A stretch of 47,180 nt of DNA, taken from the NCBI GenBank assembly GCA_017626145.1, contig JAGAJK010000078.1, positions 1 through 47,180 of the forward strand, given 5' to 3'. Below, piece after piece: positions 23,501 to 31,282 of the stretch (within the stretch, counting starts at the first letter, position 1; every line of letters begins with the position of its first letter). This stretch comes from Clostridia bacterium (GTDB lineage: Bacteria > Bacillota > Clostridia > RGIG6154). The translations under genes and the position numbers were made by a program. The notes under the pieces were generated by a model. It saw only the letters and a list, made by a program, of their open reading frames with translations, ran no database searches and was not told where the DNA came from.

Positions 23501-25553
23501 TTCAACGGCTTCGGATTTATATAACATAAGAATGTATCCGAATTCTCATTTCATTCTTACAGGAGATATAAGCTATCTTGGCGAAACGCACTCCCCTTCA
23601 ATTCTTAACAACGCACAAAAAGGCTTTATGCCTCTTGCAGACTTTTACGGAAGCATAGACGGTAACGGTCACAGTATTTTAGGCCTTGAAATTCTTTATT
23701 CCGACAGCGATAGTGCAGGACTTGTGCAGACACTTTACGGCACCGTTAAAAATCTTAATTTTATAGACTGCCGTATTGAGGGTGATTTGAATTGCGGCAT
23801 TGTATGCGGTAATAATATGGGAAGTATAGAAAACGTAAATGTAATAGGCTCACGTATCGGAGCCAAAAGCGGCAATTGCGGTGCATTTTCAGGTATAAAT
23901 AACGGAAGTATTAAAAACTCCGTAAATCAATCAGATGTATTTTCTCCCGTCAGCACCGGCGGTATTGCAGGTGTAAATGCAAAGGATATAACATCGTGTA
24001 CAAATTACGGAGGTATCGTAACCAACGCTCCCGAATCAAATGCGCAAAGCGGTGGTATTTCAGGACTTAATACCGGTGTAATCAAGTCATCGGTAAACAA
24101 CGGAAAAATACTTTCCTACTCTGACCTTTCCTTTTCCGCATCAGGAGGCATTGCAGGTGAAAATAACGGAGATATTATAAATTGCTATAATACAGGTCAG
24201 ATTTCTTCAAAGGGTACCTTAAAAAGTGCTTCAGGCGGTATTTGCGGAACAACTAATGAAAATTCTTACATTACCAATGTTTACAACGTAGCTTACTGCA
24301 CCTCGGAATCACCTGATACTATGGTAGGTGCTTTAATCGGCTCCGCTGAAGGAAAAATTTTCAACGCATATTACGATAACACCTTAACCGAAGGATTCGG
24401 CAAAAATAATCTTCAGCGTGATACATCAAAAGCCCTTTCCCCCGACAGAATGGCAGATATAAATTGCTATGAAAACTTTAACACAAAGTCGGTGTGGACA
24501 ACAGAATACGGTTACATTTACCCGCAGCTTAAGGATAATCCCCATATTATTCTCAAGCCCACAGAAAATATCCGTGATTTTGCAGGCGGTGATGGAAGTG
24601 CAGAAAACCCGTACCTGATTTTTACACCTCAGCAGCTTGATAATGTACGTAAATATTTAGGCAGTACCTATATGCTTATCGGCGACCTGGATATGGAACG
24701 CTACTGTGAATTAAACGGCTTCGAGCCTATCGGGGACAACATCTTCGGCTTCTTCGGAACCTTTATAGGTAATTCAAATTCCATAAAAGGAATTAAACAA
24801 AGTGGTGGCAAGCTGGGCGGTCTTTTCAGCTGTAATAACGGTGAAATTTACAGTCTGGTTACTGAAAATTTCGATATAAATGCATCTGTTTCGGGTAACC
24901 TTACAGCAATAAATACAGGTCTTGTTTACAAGTGCACAAATATGAGCAGTATATCATCAAACAGCGAAACCGCAATGACAGGCGGTCTTGTCGGACTTAA
25001 TAAATCCTCCGGTATGATAATATATTCTGCAAATGCAGGTGATGTATCATCAAAGGGTGATAACAGCCAGTCAGGCGGCATATGCTACGGCAACTACGGT
25101 ATAATCGCAGGAAGCTTCAATTCAGGTAACTATGTTTTCTCTGAGGGTAGCAAATTGTCTATGGCAGGCGGTATTACAAGTTTTAATTACGGCACCGTTT
25201 CCGACTGCTATTCCAACGCAGAAATATATTCCAACGATATATCGGGCGGAATTTGTGCAACCAATACAGGAAATCTTATAAACTGCTATACCACCGCACC
25301 AAAAGTATTCGGTAAAACAGCAGGCGGAATCTGTGCAAATGCACAAAATTCATTTATTGGAAACTGCTACTACCCAATTGACCGCACAGAGCAAGGTGTT
25401 GTGACAGGAAACAGCGAAGGTGCAATAGGTGTCAACAGCGAAGAATTATTGATTCAGGACACTTTTTTCGGCTTTGATTTTGAAAATATGTGGGTAATGG
25501 CAGACGGATATTGCCCTCTTATATTAGAGGCAATCGTCGAAACAGATAATTAA
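20508..25553 (+). CDS. Very large secreted SLH-domain protein with GLUG-type beta-helix repeats
   Basis: The 1,681-residue protein has a signal peptide (MRKTIISLILIICLLSSSFC, cut near residue 24). Three S-layer-homology segments follow (about 25-180: GIISGDEKG, FNDVHPNDWFYNDFAAAVGHGYVKG, and FSDNDLIASWAKG). These would bind secondary cell-wall polymer at the surface. The rest is built of long modules. Four clear ones open with the pattern GDGSxxNPYxIxTPxxLxNVxxYP near residues 442, 722, 983 and 1,355. An eroded copy starts near 190. Each module contains many short NNGxIxNC/GGICxxNxG turns typical of GLUG-like right-handed beta helices, rich in Asn, Gly and Cys. The role is probably adhesion or surface architecture; no catalytic motif is seen. 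Confidence 0.88.
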   Translation: MRKTIISLILIICLLSSSFCALAQDDYTSLLLERGIISGDEKGLRENDPVLRCEFVKMVNRSFNITKNNDELSFNDVHPNDWFYNDFAAAVGHGYVKGDEKGNLNPYDLITRQEAVVVIGRLIGSYSHGETSFSDNDLIASWAKGSVLSLAEVKIITGNTDNSFNPEGKLTRYESFVILTRILDIDKNTQIKIDSPFKLYLTDIYPDGRFFLSDNLDLSGKALPLPLCKNGFSGTFNGNGFKISGITTEYNDYALFDTVAKGGRVENLILVCHEYFASVCNINNGTIENCGHNSFDKDGKQYQSGEYFGCFARTNNGIIRSCYTSSFLKVRNDGYIGGICGINNGTVSDCFSTSNGSKSAFGLTVINNSILKNSFCAGALVACKENTGSISYVSFVNSESETGIKTDLYSLKNIYTDYPFTADKNYDFPILSTVAYSPGDNLGEFGGGSGTKDDPFLITSPNHLKNVASYPDAYFIQKNDIDMSSVYDYIPAGNKEAPFSGEYNGNGFLIKNLTIVQPDIKEPALFGTNMGKITDVHLKNCYIRSNDSAASVIYRNYGICSFVTSDALVEAPNAGGIVYTGESSSYVEKSTFNGMVKATNGAGIIHSNNGTVKNCAFTGTINAVNGAGICYNNRLLLEKLFSAGAISANRADDIALSNSGTVTDSYYTNSSKSESSVIRQQQQLVYRESFPALDFSKVWEINKFPLPSGSEKYITDAKENTTDFAGGDGSIANPYKIATPVNFKNITKYPDACFVLINDMDFSIVGTKTPVDVFSGRLDGNGHKITGLDKTSAIFNTNNGTVKDLSSESNITLTNNAVLLNCHINADISGEAVGGICTTNNGLIEKCSFNGNIFAAVTGGGICAYNSGITENCYVSGTVTGKNENSSIYGITENDGGEIKLCIVLADLYFTDSLGTFYPVSADYTNCRYLDRYNKKYEGALSFGEIANKNSFTDFDFNNVWSFNTLNLPVLKGRENISFTLSVPFRSGDGSKENPYTVSTASDLYNIRMYPNSHFILTGDISYLGETHSPSILNNAQKGFMPLADFYGSIDGNGHSILGLEILYSDSDSAGLVQTLYGTVKNLNFIDCRIEGDLNCGIVCGNNMGSIENVNVIGSRIGAKSGNCGAFSGINNGSIKNSVNQSDVFSPVSTGGIAGVNAKDITSCTNYGGIVTNAPESNAQSGGISGLNTGVIKSSVNNGKILSYSDLSFSASGGIAGENNGDIINCYNTGQISSKGTLKSASGGICGTTNENSYITNVYNVAYCTSESPDTMVGALIGSAEGKIFNAYYDNTLTEGFGKNNLQRDTSKALSPDRMADINCYENFNTKSVWTTEYGYIYPQLKDNPHIILKPTENIRDFAGGDGSAENPYLIFTPQQLDNVRKYLGSTYMLIGDLDMERYCELNGFEPIGDNIFGFFGTFIGNSNSIKGIKQSGGKLGGLFSCNNGEIYSLVTENFDINASVSGNLTAINTGLVYKCTNMSSISSNSETAMTGGLVGLNKSSGMIIYSANAGDVSSKGDNSQSGGICYGNYGIIAGSFNSGNYVFSEGSKLSMAGGITSFNYGTVSDCYSNAEIYSNDISGGICATNTGNLINCYTTAPKVFGKTAGGICANAQNSFIGNCYYPIDRTEQGVVTGNSEGAIGVNSEELLIQDTFFGFDFENMWVMADGYCPLILEAIVETDN

Positions 25554-25574
25554 AGCTCAGCATAAAAATCTTAC

Positions 25575-25605
25575 AGGAGCACAAACTAAAGACGGAGGTG
25601 CTCCT
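25575..25605 (+). promoter_or_regulatory. Hairpin overlapping the ribosome binding site of the 55-residue gene
   Basis: AGGAGCAC and GTGCTCCT form a perfect 8-bp stem. The ACGGAGGTG Shine-Dalgarno region is in the loop and the 3' arm, immediately before the ATG at 25606. There is no T tract, so it is not a good terminator for the upstream gene. Confidence 0.5.
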
Positions 25606-25773
25606 ATGGATAAAAAATCTAAAAAGACCAAACAAAAAGAAAAAAGCAAGCCTGTTTACACAACTATGCCCACTTTAAACGGTGAATTTGTAACCGTTGA
25701 AACCAATGTCAAAATTCCCAAAGATTCCGATGTGGAAGACTTAAGAGAATTTTCAAAGGAGCATAAGCTTTAA
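25606..25773 (+). CDS. Small basic protein of unknown function (55 residues)
   Basis: An ATG behind GGAGG (spacing about 7) opens a 55-codon frame. The N-terminus is very Lys-rich (MDKKSKKTKQKEKSK). The rest is mixed and hydrophilic (TLNGEFVTVETNVKIPKDSD, then EDLREFSKEHKL), without Cys or a membrane segment. It lies between the SLH protein and a bidirectional terminator and may be cotranscribed with the former. I do not recognise a family. The good ribosome binding site, dense terminator spacing and sensible composition argue that it is real. Confidence 0.6.
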   Translation: MDKKSKKTKQKEKSKPVYTTMPTLNGEFVTVETNVKIPKDSDVEDLREFSKEHKL

Positions 25774-25777
25774 AATT

Positions 25778-25815
25778 TAAAAGGCAGAAACGAATAAATC
25801 GTTTCTGCCTTTTTG
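25778..25815. terminator. Bidirectional terminator between the 55-residue gene and ABC exporter
   Basis: AAAGGCAGAAACGA / TCGTTTCTGCCTTT with a 5-base loop, A run before and T run after, lies between convergent genes. Confidence 0.88.
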
Positions 25816-25835
25816 CTTTCTGCGTTTAACTGATA

Positions 25836-27761
25836 TTAAGCCAATTCAAAATCGCCGGTATACAATCTGTAGTATGTTCCTTTCTGAGCGATGAGTTCTT
25901 CGTGGTTACCACGTTCTATGATTTCACCTTTGTCAAGAACCATTATTACGTCGGCATTGCGGACAGTTGAAAGACGGTGAGCAATTACGAAAACTGTTCT
26001 GCCGTGCATAAGCTGTGCCATACCTTTTTGTACAATTAATTCAGTTCTTGTGTCGATGCTTGAGGTTGCTTCGTCAAGAATCAACACAGGTGGGTCTGCA
26101 ACCGCAACACGGGCGATTGAAAGAAGCTGACGCTGACCTTGTGAAAGGTTTGCACCGTTACCTGTTAAAACGGTATCGTAGCCATCAGGAAGAAGTGAAA
26201 TAAACTCGTGGGCATTAGCAAGCTTTGCCGCCTCTATTATTTCTTCATCTGTTGCATCAAGTCTGCCATAACGGATATTGTCGTATACTGTTCCCGTAAA
26301 CAGATTTGTATCCTGTAAAACTATACCCAGTGAACGTCTTAAGTCATGCTTGTTGATTTTGGAAATATTAATTCCGTCATAACGGATTTTACCTTCTTTT
26401 ATATCGTAAAAACGATTTATAAGGTTGGTTATTGTTGTTTTACCTGCACCTGTTGCACCGACGAACGCAACCATTTGTCCCGGTCTTGCGTAAAGATTTA
26501 TGTTATTTAAAACAATTTTTTCTTCGTTGTAACCGAAAACAACATTTTCCATTACAACGTCACCTTTAAGCTCAGTATATGTAACACTTCCGTCACCATG
26601 TGGATGCTTCCACGCCCACATTCCCGTTCTTTCTTCACTTTCTCTGATTTCACCGTTTTCAATATTGGCATTAACAAGCTTAACGTAACCTTCATCCGCT
26701 TCAGGGGCTTCGTTCAGCAGAGAGAATATTCTTTCCGCACCTGCCATAGCCATAATGATTGAATTAAATTGTGTTGCAAGCTGAGTTATGGGCATCGAAA
26801 AGCTTCTGTTAAGCTGTAAAAATGCAACCACGCCACCTATGGTTATTATGGTTTCGTTGGAATATATTGCAAGAAGTGAGCCTGCAATTAAGGTTATAAC
26901 GTAATTGATATGACCTAAATTACCCATTATAGGCATCAGGATATTAGCATATTTATTTGCGGTATTTGCACTTTTAAATAAGCTGTCATTAAGCTCGTTG
27001 AACTTATTTACCGTTTCTTCCTCGTGACAGAAAACCTTAACAACCTTTTGTCCTTCCATTGTTTCTTCAATGAAACCGTTTAAAATACCAAGATTTTTCT
27101 GCTGTGCCATAAATCCGGCACCACTTTTACCGCCAAGAGTTTTTGTAATAAAGCTCATTATAAAGATAACCACTACCGCCCAGACAGTTAAAATCGGGCT
27201 TATGGTAAGCATTGAAATGAAAACGCTTATCAATGTAACAATTGAACTTAAAAGCTGAGGCAGACTCTGGCTTATCATCATACGAAGAGTATCGGTATCG
27301 TTGGTGTAGATGCTCATAATATCGCCGTGTGCGTGAGTATCAAAATAACGAAGGGGCAATGTCTGCATATGAACAAAAAGGTCATTTCTTATATTTTTAA
27401 GAGTTCCCTGAGTAACGGAAAGCATTATTCTTCCGTATCCCCACGTGCTGAAAGCACCTGTTACATATATTGCACCCATAACACAAAGAGCCTTTAAAAG
27501 CGGAATGAAGTTCGGATGAGCTACTCCTATATTAGGCACTACATAATCGTCAATCAATGATTTAATAAAGGTCTGACCTATTACATTGGCAACAGAGCTT
27601 AAGAAAATGAGCACAAGCACGGCAATGTAATGGTATTTATAGGTTTTAAATACATAACCCATAAGTCGCATAAAAGTTTTTAAAGTTTCTTTTGTGAATT
27701 TAACGGGCATTATTGCACCCCTCGGACCTCTCGGCGGAGGACTTTGCATACCTTTTGCCAT
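25836..27761 (-). CDS. Heterodimeric ABC exporter, catalytic-competent subunit
   Basis: The 641-residue half-transporter has an extended N-terminus (KGMQSPPPRGPRGA), six membrane helices (about 30-350) and a C-terminal ATPase. The ATPase has Walker A GATGAGKTT, Q-loop, signature LSQGQRQLL, Walker B VLILDEATSSID with the catalytic Glu, and H-loop IAHRLST. The partner encoded just upstream carries the degenerate set, so one ATP site of the dimer should be fully active (BmrCD/TM287-288 type). Its ATG overlaps the stop of the partner by one base (TAATG). Substrate unknown; multidrug or peptide export are both possible. Confidence 0.92.
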   Translation of the reverse strand: MAKGMQSPPPRGPRGAIMPVKFTKETLKTFMRLMGYVFKTYKYHYIAVLVLIFLSSVANVIGQTFIKSLIDDYVVPNIGVAHPNFIPLLKALCVMGAIYVTGAFSTWGYGRIMLSVTQGTLKNIRNDLFVHMQTLPLRYFDTHAHGDIMSIYTNDTDTLRMMISQSLPQLLSSIVTLISVFISMLTISPILTVWAVVVIFIMSFITKTLGGKSGAGFMAQQKNLGILNGFIEETMEGQKVVKVFCHEEETVNKFNELNDSLFKSANTANKYANILMPIMGNLGHINYVITLIAGSLLAIYSNETIITIGGVVAFLQLNRSFSMPITQLATQFNSIIMAMAGAERIFSLLNEAPEADEGYVKLVNANIENGEIRESEERTGMWAWKHPHGDGSVTYTELKGDVVMENVVFGYNEEKIVLNNINLYARPGQMVAFVGATGAGKTTITNLINRFYDIKEGKIRYDGINISKINKHDLRRSLGIVLQDTNLFTGTVYDNIRYGRLDATDEEIIEAAKLANAHEFISLLPDGYDTVLTGNGANLSQGQRQLLSIARVAVADPPVLILDEATSSIDTRTELIVQKGMAQLMHGRTVFVIAHRLSTVRNADVIMVLDKGEIIERGNHEELIAQKGTYYRLYTGDFELA

Positions 27762-29488
27762 TACGCTTTCGCTCCTTTCATCTGAATTTCGTAAACTTCA
27801 TTATATATCTTACTGGTTTGAATTAATTCATCGTGAGTTCCGATTGCACTTATTTTACCGTTATCAAGAACGATTATTTTGTCAGCATCCTCAATAGACG
27901 AGATTCTCTGTGCAATAATAATCTTTGTTGTTTCGGGAATATAGCTTTTAAGTGCAGATCTTATTTTACTGTCTGTCGCAGTATCAACCGCACTTGTTGA
28001 ATCGTCAAGAATAAGAATTTTAGGAGCTTTTAATAGTGCTCTTGCAATACAAAGTCTTTGTCTCTGTCCACCCGAAACGTTTGTTCCGCCCTGCTCAATA
28101 AAAGTATCGTACCCGTCGGGGAAACGTTCTATAAACTCATCGGCACAGGCAAGTCGGCATGCTTCCTTCATTTCTTCGTCTGTTGCGTCCTTCTTGCCCC
28201 ATCTTAAATTTTCCTTAATTGTACCCGAAAACAATACGTTTTTCTGCAGTACCATTGCAACGTTGTTTCGAAGTGTTTCAATATCGTATTCCTTTACATC
28301 AACACCGCCGACACTTACACTTCCCTCAATACAATCGTAAAGACGTGGAATAAGCTGAACAACTGCTGATTTGGAGCTTCCCGTACCGCCTATAATACCT
28401 ACGGTTTCACCAGATTTAATTTCAAAGTTTATGTCCTTAAGGTGTAATTTTTCAGGATTGTCAAGATAGCTGAAGCTTACGTTTGTAAACCTTACAGAAC
28501 CGTCTTTTACTTCTGTTACAGGATTTTCACAGTTTCTGATGCTGCTTTCTTCAAAGCAGACCTCTTCAATTCTCTCTGCCGCCGCTCTTGACATTACGAA
28601 CATAACAATCATCATTGAAAACATCATAAGGCTCATTAAGATGTTTGATGTGTATGTAAACAATGAAGAAAGCTGACCTGTTGTAAGGTCTCCTACCGAC
28701 ACCATTTTAGCACCGAACCAGGAGAAAAGTATGATACACGAATACATAGTAAGCTGCATTATTGGTGAATTGAGCATAATCAGCTTTTCAGCACTTACAA
28801 ACATCTGCTGTATTCTTCCCGACATATTCTTAAATTTATCTATTTCGTGTTCCTCACGCACGAAGGATTTAACTACTCTTATACCGTTTACGTTTTCCTG
28901 AACACTTGCGTTAAGGTCGTCGTATCTTTTAAAAACCTTTCTGAAACGTGGATGAACCTTAATTGAAATAATACTGATTGCCGTTCCTAAAACAATTGCC
29001 GCTCCCACAAAAATGAGAGATAATTTTCCGCTTATACCTATTACCATACAAAGCGCACTTGTCATCATAATAGGTGAACGGATAAACACACGAATTAGCA
29101 TCTGGTACGAATTCTGCACGTTATTTACATCTGTTGTAAGTCTTGTTATCAGACCTGCTGTTGAAAACTTATCTATGTTTGCAAAGGAAAAATTCTGAAT
29201 GTTTGCAAACATGGCACGTCTTATATTTTTGGCAAAACCGGTAGATGCTTTAGCGGCAAACATTCCCGAAAGTGAACCGCAGGTAAGTGAAAGAGCCGCA
29301 CACAGAAGCATAAGAAGTCCTGTTTTTACAACATATGACATGTTCTGCGCCTCAACGCCATAGTCTATGACCTTTGACATAAGAAAGGGAATTATAATTT
29401 CAAGTATAACTTCAAAGGCTATAAACAAAGCCGCAAGGAATGAACCAAGTCTGTAGCCCTTTGAAAACTTAAGTAATCTTTTTGTCAT
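27761..29488 (-). CDS. Heterodimeric ABC exporter, degenerate subunit
   Basis: The 575-residue half-transporter has six membrane helices (about 15-300) and an ATPase domain. Walker A reads GGTGSSKS instead of GxxGxGKS. The signature is VSGGQRQRL. Walker B is ILILDDSTSAVD, with Asp in place of catalytic Glu, and the H-loop is IAQRISS, with Gln in place of His. These substitutions mark the non-catalytic half of asymmetric exporters, working with the 641-residue subunit. It overlaps the MarR gene by four bases (ATGA), so the three genes form a tight operon under MarR control. Confidence 0.92.
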   Translation of the reverse strand: MTKRLLKFSKGYRLGSFLAALFIAFEVILEIIIPFLMSKVIDYGVEAQNMSYVVKTGLLMLLCAALSLTCGSLSGMFAAKASTGFAKNIRRAMFANIQNFSFANIDKFSTAGLITRLTTDVNNVQNSYQMLIRVFIRSPIMMTSALCMVIGISGKLSLIFVGAAIVLGTAISIISIKVHPRFRKVFKRYDDLNASVQENVNGIRVVKSFVREEHEIDKFKNMSGRIQQMFVSAEKLIMLNSPIMQLTMYSCIILFSWFGAKMVSVGDLTTGQLSSLFTYTSNILMSLMMFSMMIVMFVMSRAAAERIEEVCFEESSIRNCENPVTEVKDGSVRFTNVSFSYLDNPEKLHLKDINFEIKSGETVGIIGGTGSSKSAVVQLIPRLYDCIEGSVSVGGVDVKEYDIETLRNNVAMVLQKNVLFSGTIKENLRWGKKDATDEEMKEACRLACADEFIERFPDGYDTFIEQGGTNVSGGQRQRLCIARALLKAPKILILDDSTSAVDTATDSKIRSALKSYIPETTKIIIAQRISSIEDADKIIVLDNGKISAIGTHDELIQTSKIYNEVYEIQMKGAKA

Positions 29489-29982
29489 TTTTCTTCCTCC
29501 TCTATTTTTTTGATTATGGCAATTGCCTCTCTGCGTTGAGGGTGCTTGCCGTCAAAGTAAGAATTTACAATATTATCGGTTATACGCTGTGCAAAATCTT
29601 CAAATTGCTTTAATTCCTCATCGGAAAAGTCTTTGAAAGCATTTGTATCAAACTCATCCATAATTTCACGGCTCTTTATAATGGCATCTCTCGCCTTTTC
29701 CGTGCAGTAAAGCTTGTTGCACCTTAAATTTTGGGCATCCGCTTCCTTAACAAGAAGCTGTGCCTTTGTAAGTCTTTTCACGGAAAGTGCCACACAGGCA
29801 GGACTTATCATTAACTCACAGGCAAGCTGTGCCTGACTGCAGCCCGGATTTTCCATAACATAATTAAGAAGCTCGTACTGCCCCTTATACAGCGGAATTT
29901 TCAGAGTTCTTCCCCCTGTTGCTATCCGCCTTAAAATGTGTATTTTACATAAAATCCGGTTCGCATTAAAATACTTCGTCAT
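29485..29982 (-). CDS. MarR-family transcriptional regulator of the ABC exporter operon
   Basis: The 165-residue protein has a winged helix (PLYKGQYELLNYVMENPGCS, then QAQLACELMISPACVALSVKRL for the recognition helix and wing LLVKEADAQNLRCNKLYCTE). Long N- and C-terminal helices for dimerisation frame it. This is the typical layout of MarR repressors placed as the first gene of the multidrug exporter operons they control. A GGTTAATTGTTAACC palindrome overlaps the predicted transcription start, consistent with autoregulation. The effector is unknown. Confidence 0.9.
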   Translation of the reverse strand: MTKYFNANRILCKIHILRRIATGGRTLKIPLYKGQYELLNYVMENPGCSQAQLACELMISPACVALSVKRLTKAQLLVKEADAQNLRCNKLYCTEKARDAIIKSREIMDEFDTNAFKDFSDEELKQFEDFAQRITDNIVNSYFDGKHPQRREAIAIIKKIEEEEK

Positions 29983-30006
29983 TTCAACACCACCAAATAA
30001 TTAATC

Positions 30007-30057
30007 GGTTAATTGTTAACCACTTAACTATTATATCACAACCTTACTTTAAGTCAA
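30007..30057 (-). promoter_or_regulatory. MarR operon promoter and operator
   Basis: Minus strand: TTGACT (30057-30052), a 16-base spacer, TATAAT (30035-30030). GGTTAATTGTTAACC, a 15-base perfect palindrome around the centre base, lies at 30007-30021 over the transcription start. Confidence 0.78.
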
Positions 30058-30100
30058 TAGTTTATAAGGTATTTCACCCTTTTTTCACACAAAAAATGTA

Positions 30101-30129
30101 TTGCTATTTATCCTTTAATATAGTATAAT
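30101..30129 (+). promoter_or_regulatory. Sigma-A promoter for the secreted protease operon
   Basis: TTGCTA (30101-30106), a 17-base spacer and TATAAT (30124-30129), ahead of GGAAG and the ATG at 30153. Confidence 0.7.
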
Positions 30130-30152
30130 AAAACAAAGAAAGGAAGACAGCA

Positions 30153-31268
30153 ATGAAAAGATTATTATTTATGTCAGTAATTATTGTTCTACTGATTTCC
30201 TGTACGACTGTTTCGGCAGCTCCGGCAGTTTTTGTAAACGGTATAAGGCTTTCCACAGATGCCCGCTTAATTAACGACAGAATATACGTCCCCTTAAGAG
30301 CAGTAAGCGAATCTATGGGTGCAACAGTTAACTGGAGCGATGAAAATTATGCGGCATACATTGAATCCGCTGCCGACGATAACAGTGTTATAAATGCAAT
30401 TAAAACAGCAGGGGAATCGGTTGTTGCAATAGTCGGAAACTACAAGCCTGAATATATGTCCCAGCAAGCACTTTCATATAACGAATCATACGCTCACGGT
30501 GCAGGCGTTATTATAAAAAATAACGGACTTATACTTACCAATGCCCATGTAGTTGAGAATCTTGAAAATATTACGGTTATTCTCGCAAACGGAGAAAGCT
30601 ACGGCGCGGCTTTACAGTGTATTGATACAAAGTCCGACCTTGCTACCGTTAAAATAAACAAGCTTGGCTTAAAGCCTATCACATTCGGCACTATGGACAG
30701 TGTAGTTACCGGTTCAACGGTAATTGCCATCGGTACTCCCATATCACTTAGTATGATGAATTCCGCATCAAAGGGTATCGTAAGCGGCAAAAACGTAAAT
30801 ATCGGTGAGCATTATTCCTTTACTCAGTCCGATGTTGCTATAAACGGCGGTAATTCCGGCGGTGCACTTATTAATTTAAAAGGCGAGCTTGTAGGTATCA
30901 ACTCTTCTAAATTTGCAGGTATAGGAATTGAGGGTATGAGCTTTTCAATCCCTGTTGATACTGTAAATTACGTTTTATCTCAGTTTGAGAAAAATGGTAA
31001 GGTTTTAAGACCTGTAACAAATATCACCTTTTCGGAATCATGGGAAGCTAAAATAGGTCTCCCTACCGCAAAGGGGCTTACAGTTAAGTCAAGCACAAAC
31101 AGTCAGATAAAATCGGGAGATATGGTAACAAAAATAAACGGAATTAACGTCCACAGTATAACCGACTACAACGAAGCAGTTAAATTAAGTAAAAATAATG
31201 AAGTGGTATTTACTGTTTCCAGAGACGGAACAGATACAAATATCGTCATAACGCCCGAATGGAAATAA
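30153..31268 (+). CDS. Secreted HtrA-like serine protease with copper-amine-oxidase-N-like domain
   Basis: The 371-residue protein has a signal peptide (about 1-22). A single copper-amine-oxidase-N-type domain follows (FVNGIRLSTDARLINDRIYVPLRAVSESMGATVNW, 25-70, seen as VNG...VPLRAVSE...GATVNW). A trypsin-fold domain carries His in TNAHVVENL (about 131), Asp in KSDLATVKI (about 161) and Ser in GGNSGGALI (about 233). A C-terminal PDZ-like part (GLTVKSSTNSQIKSGDMVTKING) completes it. DegP/HtrA proteases handle misfolded exported proteins. The added N-terminal domain replaces the usual membrane anchor and may tether it to the wall. It is first of three secreted-protein genes, and its end overlaps the next reading frame. 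Confidence 0.9.
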   Translation: MKRLLFMSVIIVLLISCTTVSAAPAVFVNGIRLSTDARLINDRIYVPLRAVSESMGATVNWSDENYAAYIESAADDNSVINAIKTAGESVVAIVGNYKPEYMSQQALSYNESYAHGAGVIIKNNGLILTNAHVVENLENITVILANGESYGAALQCIDTKSDLATVKINKLGLKPITFGTMDSVVTGSTVIAIGTPISLSMMNSASKGIVSGKNVNIGEHYSFTQSDVAINGGNSGGALINLKGELVGINSSKFAGIGIEGMSFSIPVDTVNYVLSQFEKNGKVLRPVTNITFSESWEAKIGLPTAKGLTVKSSTNSQIKSGDMVTKINGINVHSITDYNEAVKLSKNNEVVFTVSRDGTDTNIVITPEWK

Positions 31269-31282
31269 AAGGAGATATGAAT

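Noticed and set aside
20508-25553. DNA tandem repeats or an assembly duplication inside the SLH gene
   Set aside because: The modules are similar only at protein-pattern level; the nucleotide sequences are diverged and irregular in length.
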